DNA from: Actinomadura hibisca NBRC 15177 | GTDB lineage: Bacteria; Actinomycetota; Actinomycetes; Streptosporangiales; Streptosporangiaceae | NCBI RefSeq assembly: GCF_001552635.1 | Contig: NZ_BCRO01000044.1 | Coordinates: 62,001-126,000 of the forward strand | Length of the DNA: 64,000 nucleotides | Direction of reading: 5' to 3' | Shown: positions 1-8,386 of the stretch, piece by piece | Position numbering within the stretch: the first letter of the stretch is position 1 | How the letters are laid out: each line of letters opens with the position of its first letter | The notes under the pieces: generated by a model | Database searches by the model: none | What the model was told of the DNA's origin: nothing | What the model saw: the letters and a program-made list of their open reading frames with translations, nothing else | Position numbers and translations under genes: made by a program

Positions 1-548
1 GGCGGGACCGGAGCGCGGTCACCGTGCCGACCGTCACGATCAGCCGAGCCGTCCGACTGGGCCTTGGCCGCCTTCGCCATCCGCCCGATCGCGAACCCGG
101 CCAGGGCGGCACCGGCGAGGAACATCCCCGGACGCCGCCGGGCGAAGTTCTGGACCTCCTCAACCACGCCGCCGACGCCGCGATCCTCCAGGTAGTCGGC
201 GGTCTGGCGGCCACCGTCGGCGATCTGGTGCACGACCTGGCGGGCCGGGGAGTCCTCGTCGGCCTCCGAGGCCATCCTGGCCAGGTCGTCCGACCACTGG
301 CGCAGGGTCTGCGCGGCCCGCTGCGTCTGGGAGGTCACCTCGCCGCCGACGCGGTCGCGCACCTCCCGCACGACCTGCTGCGCCTGGGCCTTGCCCTCCT
401 CCGCGACGGTCCGGGACTGCTGGGCGGCGGTCCCGGCGACCTCGCGGACGGCCGTCTTCGACTGGTCGGCGGTGACCGCGGCCTCGTGCCGCCCGGCCTC
501 GCCGAGCCCCCGGCCCGGCCCGGGTGGCGATTGCGGGTGTTCGCTCAC
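1..548 (-). CDS. hypothetical coiled protein with C-terminal membrane segment (partial)
   Basis: The gene reads leftward from a GTG at 546-548 and runs off the window edge without a stop, so at least 182 codons are visible. A GAGGAG ribosome site lies 7 nt upstream of the GTG. Residues 20-130 are rich in Ala, Gln, Glu and Arg with no Cys, suggesting long amphipathic helices. Around residues 141-156 a hydrophobic stretch (MFLAGAALAGFAIGRMA) looks like one membrane anchor, followed by a charged tail. This layout resembles small actinobacterial membrane-associated helical proteins that act with phage-holin-like or DUF3618 partners, but I cannot name the family. Function is unknown. Codon use is typical of the neighbours. 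Confidence 0.75.
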   Translation of the reverse strand, partial: MSEHPQSPPGPGRGLGEAGRHEAAVTADQSKTAVREVAGTAAQQSRTVAEEGKAQAQQVVREVRDRVGGEVTSQTQRAAQTLRQWSDDLARMASEADEDSPARQVVHQIADGGRQTADYLEDRGVGGVVEEVQNFARRRPGMFLAGAALAGFAIGRMAKAAKAQSDGSADRDGRHGDRAPVP

Positions 549-690
549 CGTGGCTCCTCAAAAGTCGATGTGCTGACCTGATTCGCCTACCCGCCCTGAA
601 CACCCGTGAGCAGCGAAAACGCTATCGAGGCGCAAAAATAGGGCGTTCTTCGCCACCGTTGACCTTGCAGTGACCCCCCGGAACGACGCG

Positions 691-723
691 TGCCCCCGGT
701 GCCTGGAGAGGGCATCGGGGGCA
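691..723 (-). terminator. terminator after the sigK-rskA operon
   Basis: A 13-bp arm (TGCCCCCGGTGCC) pairs with GGCATCGGGGGCA across a 7-nt loop, with a single G-T wobble. It lies just beyond the rskA stop codon on the minus strand. There is no clear U-run, as is common for high-GC actinobacterial hairpin terminators. Confidence 0.7.
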
Positions 724-734
724 CTCGCGCAAGG

Positions 735-1466
735 TCAGGCGGGCAGCCGCACCGCGAAGACCGGAGCCTGCGTCGGAGCCTTCGGCCCCGGCGCGTCCTC
801 CACCGTGATCCCCACCTGCGTCGCGCCGCCCAGGCCGCCCAGCACCACCGGCGCGGACGCCGTGGTCATCGTGCCCGCCGGGCGGGGCGCGCCCGCGCCC
901 AGCAGCCACAGGGCGTAGACCTTGGCCGACGGCGCGTTCGCCAGCCCGTTCATCGCGACCACGGCCCGGTCGCGCGACCGGGAGGTGACCACCGTGCCCC
1001 GGCCGCCGCCCTGGACCGTCCCGGACACCGCGCGGGCGTCCGGGGCCGTCAGGACGGAGTACAGCTCGTCCTGCTGGGCCTGGACGCGGTCGGCGCGCTG
1101 GTCGGCCCGGATCGCGGCGACGCCCAGCGCCGTCATGATCACCAGGCAGGCCGCGGCGGCGAGGGCCAGCAGCCGGGGCCCCACGCCGCGCCGCGCGCCG
1201 AACACGCCGCGCGCCGCGTCCGGCCGGGGCGGCACCTGCCGGGTCCGCGCGACGGTGGCCAGCACCCGGTCCCGCATCCCGTCGGGCGCGGGGACGGCCG
1301 CCGCCGCGCCCAGCCGGGCGGCGGTCTCGTGCAGCCCCCGCACCTCCTGGGCGCAGGTGTCGCACTCGGCCAGGTGGTCCTCGAACTCACGGCGCTCGAC
1401 GTCCGACAGGGCGTCCAGCGCATACGCGCCGGCCAGGGTGTGCACGGTGTGGGAGGCGTGCGTCAT
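735..1466 (-). CDS. rskA: anti-sigma-K factor RskA
   Basis: The 243-residue protein has an N-terminal anti-sigma zinc-finger domain: HTVHTLAGAYALDAL followed by the metal motif H-x3-C-x2-C (HLAECDTC) near residues 31-38. One transmembrane helix follows (about residues 100-122, LLALAAAACLVIMTALGVAA), and then an extracytoplasmic RskA domain. The family holds SigK inactive at the membrane until regulated proteolysis of the anti-sigma factor. Its ATG overlaps the sigK stop codon (ATGA at 1463-1466), which indicates translational coupling. Length and domain order are normal for RskA. Confidence 0.93.
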   Translation of the reverse strand: MTHASHTVHTLAGAYALDALSDVERREFEDHLAECDTCAQEVRGLHETAARLGAAAAVPAPDGMRDRVLATVARTRQVPPRPDAARGVFGARRGVGPRLLALAAAACLVIMTALGVAAIRADQRADRVQAQQDELYSVLTAPDARAVSGTVQGGGRGTVVTSRSRDRAVVAMNGLANAPSAKVYALWLLGAGAPRPAGTMTTASAPVVLGGLGGATQVGITVEDAPGPKAPTQAPVFAVRLPA

Positions 1467-2050
1467 CGGTCCACTCCCAGGCAGTCGCGCATCCGGATCA
1501 GCCCATCGCGCATCCGAGTCTTGACGGTGCCGAGCGAGGCCCCCAGCAAATCGGCCACCTCACGGTAGGTGTACCCGCCGTAGTAGGCCAGCGTCACCGA
1601 CTCGCGCTGCAACTCGGTGAGGCCGCCCAGGCAGCGGCGGACCCGTTCGCGTTCCAACCTGCCCTCCACCTCCTCGGTGACCTCGTCGAACGCCGGGACG
1701 TCGGCGCGGTGCGCGCGCTCCTCCCGGTCGCCGGCGGCCTGCTCGGACCGCACCCGGTCCACCGCGCGGCGGTGCGCCATGGTGGTCGTCCAGGCCATGA
1801 CGCCGCCGCGCGCCGGGTCGAACCGGGACGCGGTGCGCCACAGCTCGACCAGCACCTCCTGCGCGACCTCCTCGGCCTGGGCCCGGTCCCGCAGGACCTT
1901 CAGGACCAGGCCGAACACCGGTCCCGACAGGCGGTCGTAGACCTCGGCGAAGGCGGCCTCGTCACCGCGGGCGACCCGGCCCACCAGCTCGGCCAGCTCG
2001 TCGCGCTCGTCGGCGCCCCGGCGGGGGGAACGTGCGTGCGGTAGCTCCAC
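1463..2050 (-). CDS. sigK: ECF sigma factor SigK
   Basis: A 195-residue group IV sigma factor. Region 2 (about residues 20-90) shows AFAEVYDRLSGPVFGLV and the VLRDRAQAEEVAQEVLVELW helix. Region 4 (about 130-190) carries LTELQRESVTLAYYGGYTYREVADLL with the GASLGTVKTRMRDGL recognition helix. I chose the GTG at 2048-2050. Longer starts would run into the fasciclin gene, which ends at 2095, leaving a 44-nt spacer. The gene order fasciclin-sigK-rskA matches the mycobacterial SigK regulon, where SigK drives mpt70/mpt83 fasciclin antigens, so a fasciclin target is likely here too (inference). Confidence 0.92.
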   Translation of the reverse strand: MELPHARSPRRGADERDELAELVGRVARGDEAAFAEVYDRLSGPVFGLVLKVLRDRAQAEEVAQEVLVELWRTASRFDPARGGVMAWTTTMAHRRAVDRVRSEQAAGDREERAHRADVPAFDEVTEEVEGRLERERVRRCLGGLTELQRESVTLAYYGGYTYREVADLLGASLGTVKTRMRDGLIRMRDCLGVDR

Positions 2051-2094
2051 GATGGGTATTCGCCGCCCGTCCCCGTTCCGGATTGGTCGTGGGC

Positions 2095-2709
2095 TCACTT
2101 CGGCATGAGCACCGTGTCGACGATGTAGACGGTCGCGTTGCCGGTGGGCACGTTGCCGCACACCACGTTGGCGTCGTTCACCTTGAAGGACTCGCCCGAG
2201 CCGCTGGTGGTGACGCTACCGCCCTGGAGGGTCTTGAAGTTGCCGCCCGCCAGCGCCGCCGGGTCCTGGCGGCCGCTCACCACGTGGTAGGTGAGGATGT
2301 CGGTCAGCTTCTTCTTGTCGGCGAGGACGGCGTCCATGTCCTTCTTGGGGATCTTGGCGAACGCGTCGTTGGTGGGCGCGAACACCGTGATGTCCTTGGC
2401 GGAGTTGAGCGTGTCGACCAGCCCCGCCTTCTGCACGGCGGTGACCAGGGTGGACAGCACCGGGTTGTGCGAGGCGGCGGTGGCCACCGGGTCGTCGGCC
2501 ATGCCGCTGAAGCTGCCCTCGCCCGAGGACGGGACGGCCGAGCAGGCGGGGCCGAACGGCCCGGCCATCGCCGACGCCGAGGTGCTGGCCTGAGTCGTGG
2601 GCGTGCCGGTCGAGCCGGTGGCGGCGTCCTTGGTGTCGCCGCCGCACGCCGCCGCCCCGAAGGCCAGGCCGAGGGACAGCGCGCCGATGCCGAGAATACG
2701 AGCCTTCAT
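2095..2709 (-). CDS. fasciclin-domain lipoprotein (MPT70/MPT83-like)
   Basis: A 204-residue secreted protein. The N-terminus MKARILGIGALSLGLAFGAAAC is a lipoprotein signal with the lipobox Cys at residue 22. A Ser/Thr/Ala-rich linker follows, then one FAS1 domain (about residues 65-204). FAS1 hallmarks are visible: DPVATAASHNPVLSTLVTAV, the H1 motif ITVFAPTNDAFAKIP, YHVVSG, and a terminal VYIVDTVLMPK. AGAGGAGA precedes the ATG by 4-5 nt. FAS1 proteins are surface adhesion or antigen proteins; mycobacterial relatives are controlled by SigK. It lies between the molybdopterin oxidoreductase and sigK, all on one strand with short gaps, consistent with one operon. Confidence 0.92.
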   Translation of the reverse strand: MKARILGIGALSLGLAFGAAACGGDTKDAATGSTGTPTTQASTSASAMAGPFGPACSAVPSSGEGSFSGMADDPVATAASHNPVLSTLVTAVQKAGLVDTLNSAKDITVFAPTNDAFAKIPKKDMDAVLADKKKLTDILTYHVVSGRQDPAALAGGNFKTLQGGSVTTSGSGESFKVNDANVVCGNVPTGNATVYIVDTVLMPK

Positions 2710-2744
2710 GATCTTCTCCTCTGTGGTTGTCAGGTGCGTGGTTG

Positions 2745-4277
2745 TCAGGTGACCGTGACGACGGTCGAGTGCCATCCCGTGGCCCCGTCGGGGTAGGGCG
2801 TGGCACGTTTTTCGAGCTGGACGGCCCCGGTGGCGTCGATGGCACGGGCCTCCAGCCGGTGCCTGCCGGGCGTGGCGTCCCACTCCAGGACCCACTGCCG
2901 CCAGGTGTCGGTGTGGGGCACCGGCGCGAGCCGGGCCCGCCGCCAGGGGCCGCCGTCGATGCGGACCTCGACGGCCTCGATGCCCCGGTGTTGCGCCCAG
3001 GCCACGCCCGCGACCGGCACGCGACCGGCCTTCACGCTGGCGAGCGGCTTGGGCAGGTCGATGCGGGCCATGGTCTTGATCGGGGCGTCGGCGGCCCAGC
3101 CGCGCTTCGTCCAGTACGCCCGGTCGGTGGCGAACCGGGTGACCTTGAGATCGACGACCCACTTGGTGGCCGACACGTAGCCGTACAGGCCGGGCACCAC
3201 CATGCGGGCGGGGAAGCCGTGCCGGACGGGCAGCGGCTCGCCGTTCATGCCGACCGCGAGCAGCGCGTCGCGGCCGTCCAGGACGGTGGCGAGCGGCGTG
3301 CTGACGGTGAACCCGTCGATCGAGCGGCTGAGGATCTGGTCGGCCCCCGCCTGGACCCCGGCGGAGCGCAGCAGGTCGTCCAGCGCGACGCCCAGCCAGC
3401 GGGCGTGGCCCGCGTAGGGGCCGCCGACCTCGTTGGAGACGCAGGTCAGCGTGATGTCGCGCTCCAGCAGGGGGCGGCGCAGCAGGTCGTCGAAGGACAG
3501 CTCGACGGGCCGGTCCACCATGCCGTGGATGCGCAGCGTCCACTGGGCGGGATCGATCTGGGGCAGCACCAGCGCGGTGTCCACGCGGTAGAAGTCGTTG
3601 TTGGGGGTGGTGAACGGCGTCAGCCCGGGAATCCGCAGGTCAGAGCCTGCGGGCAGTGGGGGCGCGGGACTGGCGGGCCTGGGCAGCCGCACGCCGTTCC
3701 GGATGGCGGCGACGTCGCGCCGGGCGTTCCGAGCCCGCCCCAGGGCCCCGGCGGACGCCGCCGCCACCGCCGTGCCACCGGCGGCGGCCAGGAAGACGCG
3801 GCGTTGCGCGCCCGTCCCGGCCTCGTCGGCGGCAGGTCGTGCGGCGCGCAGCAGGAACAGCAGGGCGGCGATCCCCGCCGCCGTCCCCACCAGCACCGGG
3901 ATCGTGTCGGCCGGTCGGGCGTCCGGCCTGCTCAGCGCCGCAACAACGCCGAGCAGGCCGAACAGCCCGAACCCCACGACGGCGGGAAGGCGCCGCGCCC
4001 GCCCCACCAGCCCCAGGATCCCGGCCAGGACGATCACCCCGGCCAGCAGCCCGCCGAGCAGGACCTGCTTGTCGTGGGTGCCGAAGGTGCGGATCGCGAA
4101 GTCCTTCAGCCACTCGGGCGTCAGGTCGATCCCCGCGCCGCCGACCGTGATCAGCGGCGCGGCCTGCGGCCGGACGAAGGCGGCGGCCAGCTCGGCGACG
4201 CCGAGCGCCACGGCCCCCGCGAGCACGCCGGCCAGCACCGCGCGGAGCGGTCCGGGGCGCTTCTCTTCATCCGTCAC
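2745..4277 (-). CDS. membrane-anchored sulfite-oxidase-type molybdopterin oxidoreductase
   Basis: A 510-residue protein. The N-terminal third has about four hydrophobic segments (for example VLAGVLAGAVALGVAELAAA and VLLGGLLAGVIVLAGILGLV) and a Tat-like stretch (QRRVFLAAAGGTAVAAASAG) near residue 158. The rest is an oxidoreductase molybdopterin domain, including the Mo-ligand Cys in LTCVSNEVGGPYAG, PLPVRHGFPARMVVPG and YVSATKWV, followed by a Mo-co dimerisation domain (VAWAQHRGIEAVEVRIDGG). The family oxidises sulfite or reduces protein methionine sulfoxide or similar substrates; the substrate here is unknown. It heads the fasciclin-sigK-rskA operon. The GTG start has no convincing ribosome site. 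Confidence 0.88.
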   Translation of the reverse strand: MTDEEKRPGPLRAVLAGVLAGAVALGVAELAAAFVRPQAAPLITVGGAGIDLTPEWLKDFAIRTFGTHDKQVLLGGLLAGVIVLAGILGLVGRARRLPAVVGFGLFGLLGVVAALSRPDARPADTIPVLVGTAAGIAALLFLLRAARPAADEAGTGAQRRVFLAAAGGTAVAAASAGALGRARNARRDVAAIRNGVRLPRPASPAPPLPAGSDLRIPGLTPFTTPNNDFYRVDTALVLPQIDPAQWTLRIHGMVDRPVELSFDDLLRRPLLERDITLTCVSNEVGGPYAGHARWLGVALDDLLRSAGVQAGADQILSRSIDGFTVSTPLATVLDGRDALLAVGMNGEPLPVRHGFPARMVVPGLYGYVSATKWVVDLKVTRFATDRAYWTKRGWAADAPIKTMARIDLPKPLASVKAGRVPVAGVAWAQHRGIEAVEVRIDGGPWRRARLAPVPHTDTWRQWVLEWDATPGRHRLEARAIDATGAVQLEKRATPYPDGATGWHSTVVTVT

Positions 4278-4402
4278 ACAGGGGATTCGGAGCGCGCGGA
4301 GTTAAGGATGGGTGGCGGACGGTGAGAATTTTTTGCGGCTCGGCGGCTCAGCGCGATGGAAGGAGCGGGGTCAGGGCCTTCGCCGAGAGCGCGTCCGCCG
4401 GC

Positions 4403-5875
4403 TCAGCCCTCCTGGGCCAGCCAGTCCAGCAGCAGCCGTGTCCCGTAGCCCGTCGCGCCGCGCGTGATCTCCGCGTCGTCCGACGCCGCGCGGCCCGGCC
4501 CCGCGATGTCCAGGTGCGCCCACGTGCGCTCGCCCACGAACTCGCGCAGGAACAGCGCCGCCGTGATCGCGCCGCCGCCGTAGCCGGGGCGGCCGATGTT
4601 GGCGATGTCGGCCACGTCCGAGGTGATCGCGGGCCGGTAGTCCTCGATCAGCGGCAGCCGCCACAGCGGCTCGCCCGCCGTGCCGCCCGCCTCGGTCAGC
4701 GCGGCGGCCAGGGCGTCGTCGTTGGCGAACAGCGCGCCGTGGCGCAGGCCCAGCGCCAGCTTGGCCGCGCCGGTCAGGGTCGCGACGTCCACGACGACGT
4801 CGGGGTCCAGCTCGGCGTCGGCGTAGGCCAGCGCGTCGCCCAGCACCAGGCGGCCTTCGGCGTCGGTGTTGAGGACCTCGGAGGTGGTGCCGCCGAAGTG
4901 GGTGATCACGTCGCCGGGGCGCATGGCCGAGCCGGACGGCATGTTCTCGGCCGCCGCGACCAGGCCCGTGACGCGGGCCCGCACGCCGAGGCCGCGCAGC
5001 GCGCCCATGACCGCGAGGACGACGCCGCCCCCGGCCATGTCGGTCTTCATGGCCTTCATGTTGTCGTTGGGCTTGAGCGACAGGCCGCCGCTGTCGAAGG
5101 TGATGCCCTTGCCCACCAGCACGACGTGCCGGTCGGCGTTCCCCGGGTCGTAGGACAGCTCGATCAGGCGCGGCGGGCGCGGGGAGCCCGAGCCCACCGC
5201 CAGCAGGCCGCCGAAGCCGCCCTCGGCCAGCTCCTTCTCGTCGCGGACGCGCACGGTCAGCCCGTGGGCGTCGGCGATCTCCTGGGCGCGGGCGGCGAGC
5301 CAGGACGGGTCCTTCTCGCCGGACGGCGTGTTGGCCAGGTCGCGGGCCCGCGCGGTGGCCTCGGCGCGGGCGGCGCCGCGCTCCAGCACGGGCGCGGCGG
5401 CCTCGGGGCCGCCCTCGGTCAGCACGGCCAGGGTGCCCAGCGGGCCCCGGGAGGGGGCCTCGCCGATCTTGAAGGTGTAGGAGGCCAGCAGCGCGCCCTC
5501 GGCGAAGGCGGCGAGCGCCGCCGGGTCGCCGTCGGGCACGCCCGCGGCCAGCACGCCGCGTCCCCTGCCGCGCCGGGCCAGCGCCGCACCGGCCTTGCGC
5601 AGGTCGGCGGGGGTGCCCGCGCCGATGCCGTACAGCAGCAGCTCGATCAGGCGGTCACCGGCCTTGACCTGGGTGGCGATGACCTCGCCGGGCTCGCCCT
5701 TGCCCTTGTGCAGGGCCAGCAGCTCGTCCAGCGAGAACGGCAGGAGGCTCGCGATCTCGGCGGCCGGCGCGGCCGGACCCGCTCCGACCGGCACCGCCGC
5801 GACGTCGGCGCCCAGCTCGGCCGCGGCTTCGGAGAGGCGGCCGCCCACGGCGCGCACCCGGGTCTCGATCGGCAT
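4403..5875 (-). CDS. pepA: leucyl aminopeptidase (M17)
   Basis: The 490-residue protein has the usual length of bacterial PepA. The C-terminal catalytic domain shows the metal and active-site motifs VGKGITFDSGGLSLKP and NTDAEGRLVLGDALAYA, with DMAGGGVVLAVMGAL between them. The N-terminal macro-like domain (residues 1-170) is more variable, as usual. The enzyme removes N-terminal amino acids from peptides in the cytosol using two metal ions and forms hexamers in this family. A GGGGG tract sits 5-9 nt upstream of the ATG at 5873-5875. No operon partner is evident: a hairpin separates it from DUF3117 upstream. Confidence 0.95.
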   Translation of the reverse strand: MPIETRVRAVGGRLSEAAAELGADVAAVPVGAGPAAPAAEIASLLPFSLDELLALHKGKGEPGEVIATQVKAGDRLIELLLYGIGAGTPADLRKAGAALARRGRGRGVLAAGVPDGDPAALAAFAEGALLASYTFKIGEAPSRGPLGTLAVLTEGGPEAAAPVLERGAARAEATARARDLANTPSGEKDPSWLAARAQEIADAHGLTVRVRDEKELAEGGFGGLLAVGSGSPRPPRLIELSYDPGNADRHVVLVGKGITFDSGGLSLKPNDNMKAMKTDMAGGGVVLAVMGALRGLGVRARVTGLVAAAENMPSGSAMRPGDVITHFGGTTSEVLNTDAEGRLVLGDALAYADAELDPDVVVDVATLTGAAKLALGLRHGALFANDDALAAALTEAGGTAGEPLWRLPLIEDYRPAITSDVADIANIGRPGYGGGAITAALFLREFVGERTWAHLDIAGPGRAASDDAEITRGATGYGTRLLLDWLAQEG

Positions 5876-5945
5876 TGATCCCCCTGATTGGAACGTCTGG
5901 CGACTTGCGTGCGCTGCGTCTTAACGTTGGTGCTGATACGGCGAA

Positions 5946-5969
5946 GGTCCCGGCGGCACCGCCGGGACC
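5946..5969 (-). terminator. hairpin between the DUF3117 gene and pepA
   Basis: An 11-bp perfect inverted repeat, GGTCCCGGCGG and CCGCCGGGACC, separated by only 2 nt (effective loop about 6 nt). It lies 44 nt past the DUF3117 stop codon and upstream of pepA, so it likely ends the DUF3117 transcript. Confidence 0.65.
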
Positions 5970-6012
5970 GTCACCGCTGTCGGAGCCCGCGCCGCTCACG
6001 GCGCGGCGGGCG

Positions 6013-6180
6013 TCAGCCCACCACTTCCTTGAGGGCCGCGCCCAGGTCCTTGGCCTCGTCGGCGGAGAGCTCGACCACCAGGCGGCCGCCACCTTCCAGC
6101 GGGACGCGCATGACGATGCCGCGCCCCTCCTTGGTCACTTCGAGCGGACCGTCTCCCGTCCGCGGCTTCATCGCCGCCAT
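6013..6180 (-). CDS. DUF3117 small conserved actinobacterial protein
   Basis: A 55-residue protein beginning MAAMKPRTGDGPLEVTKEG and containing GRGIVMRVPLEGGGRLVVEL, a near-invariant DUF3117 sequence across Actinobacteria (Mycobacterium tuberculosis Rv1211 is of this family, from memory). GGAAGGGG precedes the ATG by 8 nt. In other actinobacteria the gene sits close to tag and a DivIVA-like gene. Here those are about 12 kb away, with an enoyl-CoA hydratase, the light module and the ABC exporter between. Molecular function is not established; a calcium/calmodulin-like role has been proposed for the mycobacterial member. Confidence 0.93.
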   Translation of the reverse strand: MAAMKPRTGDGPLEVTKEGRGIVMRVPLEGGGRLVVELSADEAKDLGAALKEVVG

Positions 6181-6528
6181 GCGTGCATCCCCTTCCTGCC
6201 TAGGGCCGCGCGGGGCCGCCGGGCCCCGTTGGCCGCGTGGCCGCCTGTCAGCATCCGCGTCATCAGTAGTGGTCCATTATCTCGTCTTCCGGGCGCGAAG
6301 TGGTAACGATCAGCATCCAGATCACGAGAGTGCGGGGATGCGGGCGGCTTCGGCCCCGTTCGCCCCGGCTGACAATGATCTTCGACGCGTCGGAGAAAAC
6401 GCCCTTATTGCGAAATTTGTCCGCGCGCAGGCGGCCCGCGCCGCGCCTCTTGCCCTCAGCCCGCCCCGTCCTCGATCGTTGCCTGGGTACGCACCGTGAC
6501 CCGGCGCTGGACGATTGCGAGGACGAGG
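6181..6528. other. 348-nt divergent intergenic region, no gene seen
   Basis: This lies between the DUF3117 start (minus strand) and the enoyl-CoA hydratase start (plus strand), so it must hold two divergent promoters. It is somewhat AT-richer than its flanks. On the minus strand GATAAT (6276-6281) is a plausible -10 element for the DUF3117 gene, but I see no matching -35. Short open frames here lack ribosome sites and coding character. Confidence 0.5.
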
Positions 6529-7314
6529 ATGTCTGAGACCGTGCGGTACGACGTGACCGACAGTGTGGCGACAATCACACTCGACCGACCGGACGCGATG
6601 AACTCGCTGACGCTGGAGACCAAGGTCGCGCTCGGCGCGGCGGTGGAGCGCGCGGCGACCGACCCGGCGGTGCGCGCGGTCGTGCTGACCGGCGCGGGCC
6701 GGGCCTTCTGCGCCGGGCAGGACCTGCGCGAGCACGCCGACAACCTGGCGGCGGGCAAGGGCCTGGACGACACCGTGCGGCGGCACTACAACCCGGTCGT
6801 GCGGGCGATCGCCGGGATGCCCAAGCCCGTCGTCGCGGCCGTCAACGGCGTCGCGGCCGGGGCCGGGGCGGCGCTGGCCTACGCCTGCGACCTGGTGGTC
6901 GCCTCGGAGAAGGCCACCTTCGTCACCTCCTTCACCACCATCGGCCTGGCCCCCGACTCGGGCATGTCGTGGACGCTCCAGCGCCTGGTGGGCCGCGCCA
7001 AGGCCGCCGAGCTGCTGCTCCTGTCCGAGCCGGTGAAGGCCCCGCGGGCGCTGGAACTCGGCCTGGTGAGCCGGGTCGTGCCGCCGGACGAGCTGGTCCC
7101 CGCCGCGACGGAGCTGGCCCGCCGCCTGGCCGCGGGCCCCACCGTCTCCTACGGCGCGGTGAAGGCCGCCCTGGACCACGCCGCCACCCACGACCTGGCC
7201 TCGTCGCTGGAGAAGGAGGCCGAACTCCAGGACCTGTGCGAGAAGACCGCCGACCACCACAACGCCACGGCCGCCTTCCTCAAGAAGCAGAAGCCGGAGT
7301 TCGAGGGCCGCTAG
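6529..7314 (+). CDS. enoyl-CoA hydratase/isomerase family protein
   Basis: A 261-residue crotonase-fold protein. Visible family features are VATITLDRPDAMNSLT, the oxyanion-hole region AVVLTGAGRAFCAGQDLRE, the second NH donor segment KPVVAAVNGVAAGAGAALA, and AFVTSFTTIGLAPDSG-type helices. The sequence is closest in feel to PaaG/PaaB-like ring-acyl-CoA isomerases (AGQDL, SGMSWTL), but the substrate cannot be fixed. I chose the ATG at 6529, preceded by GAGGACGAGG; an upstream in-frame ATG at 6496 lacks such a site. Its TAG stop shares the four bases CTAG (7311-7314) with the stop of the convergent DUF523 gene. Confidence 0.9.
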   Translation: MSETVRYDVTDSVATITLDRPDAMNSLTLETKVALGAAVERAATDPAVRAVVLTGAGRAFCAGQDLREHADNLAAGKGLDDTVRRHYNPVVRAIAGMPKPVVAAVNGVAAGAGAALAYACDLVVASEKATFVTSFTTIGLAPDSGMSWTLQRLVGRAKAAELLLLSEPVKAPRALELGLVSRVVPPDELVPAATELARRLAAGPTVSYGAVKAALDHAATHDLASSLEKEAELQDLCEKTADHHNATAAFLKKQKPEFEGR

Positions 7315-8321
7315 CGCAGCAGCGGGGCGAGTTCGGCCGGGAACGGCTCGAAGTAGGTCTGGGCGTCCAGGTAGGCGATCTCCTCGCCCCGGGCGTGGTG
7401 CCGCAGCAGCGTCATCGGCACGTCCAGGTCCACCTCGCCCCGCCCGTAGGCGTCGATGACGCCGGTGATGTCGAGCCGCCGGATCTCGTCCAGGTGGCGG
7501 GCCATCGGGCTGTAGACGTGCAGCAGCGCGTTCACGTGGCGGCCCCGCCGGGGCCGGACGGCGAACGCCCGGCTGAACACCTCGGCGTACTCCCGCTCCA
7601 GCTCGGCGGGGGGCCGCGCCCCGGCCTGCGCGACGACCCGGCCCGCGATCCGGTAGCGGGCCGGGTCGTGAGCGAGCATCTGGAGCTTGTGCGCGGAGTG
7701 GAAGGCGACCAGCTCGCCCGGCGTCCAGCCGCCTTCGAACAGCGCGCGCAGCCGCGCGTGCGCGAAGATCCGCTCGACGAAGTGGCGGCGCAGCACCGGA
7801 TCGTTGAGCCGCCCGTCCTCCTCGATCGCCAGCAGCGGGCGGCGCTCGGCCAGCTCGGCGGCGAAGACGCCCACGCCGCGCCGGTCCACCGGCATGTCCT
7901 TGCGGTAGCGCGACACCCCGCGCGGCCCGCAGCTCGGCGAGCGGGACTTCAGGATCCAGCCCTCCAGCTCCGGCAGCTCGGCCGCCCGCCGCTCGGCGAG
8001 CGCGACCATGGCGTCGGTGTGGTCGGCCGACCGGTCCTTGGTGGTGATCCGCACCGGCCCGTCGTCGGTGGTGAGCCGGAGCGTCGGGCGGGGCGCGCCG
8101 AGGCCGATCTCCATCTCCGGGCACACCGGCACCCAGTCCACGTACGCGCTCAGCGACTCGGTGAGGAACCGGTTGCGGCTGTGGCCGCCGTTGTAGCGCA
8201 CCGGCTCGCCCAGCAGGCAGCTCGACACCGCGATCCGGGGCCGCAGGCTCTCCGGGCGCGGGATGGGCGTGGGCCTGTCGCGCAGCCGCTCCGGCCGGCC
8301 GACGGTGGTACCGCCGCTCAT
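7311..8321 (-). CDS. DUF523 (TudS-like) - DUF1722 (YbgA-like) fusion protein
   Basis: A 336-residue two-domain protein. The N-terminal DUF523 half has the three Cys expected to hold a [4Fe-4S] cluster: SSCLLGEPVRYNG, VPVCPEMEIGLG and LKSRSPSCGP. TudS, the characterised DUF523 enzyme, desulfurises 4-thiouracil. The C-terminal DUF1722 half (from about residue 185) shows LFEGGWTPGELVAFHSAHK and PMARHLDEIRR. DUF1722 genes (ybgA) neighbour photolyase genes in several bacteria including E. coli, and here photolyase lies 2 kb upstream with a B12-type MerR and an ECF sigma between. I therefore place it in a UV/light module (inference). The ATG at 8319-8321 follows AAGGGGGAG; an ATG five codons earlier lacks one. 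Confidence 0.9.
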   Translation of the reverse strand: MSGGTTVGRPERLRDRPTPIPRPESLRPRIAVSSCLLGEPVRYNGGHSRNRFLTESLSAYVDWVPVCPEMEIGLGAPRPTLRLTTDDGPVRITTKDRSADHTDAMVALAERRAAELPELEGWILKSRSPSCGPRGVSRYRKDMPVDRRGVGVFAAELAERRPLLAIEEDGRLNDPVLRRHFVERIFAHARLRALFEGGWTPGELVAFHSAHKLQMLAHDPARYRIAGRVVAQAGARPPAELEREYAEVFSRAFAVRPRRGRHVNALLHVYSPMARHLDEIRRLDITGVIDAYGRGEVDLDVPMTLLRHHARGEEIAYLDAQTYFEPFPAELAPLLR

Positions 8322-8386
8322 GGTCTCCCCCTTCATGCCGACGGCCTCATGCCGACGACCTCTTGCCACGGCTTCATGCCACGGCC

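Noticed and set aside
24..581. 185-codon plus-strand frame at the window start
   Set aside because: It is antisense to the GTG-started helical membrane protein, which has a good ribosome site; the plus frame has Arg/Pro/Gly-biased shadow composition.
2095..3543. 482-codon minus frame joining the fasciclin protein to an upstream extension
   Set aside because: The extension is out-of-frame antisense-like sequence over the molybdopterin gene; the lipoprotein signal and ribosome site fix the start at 2709.
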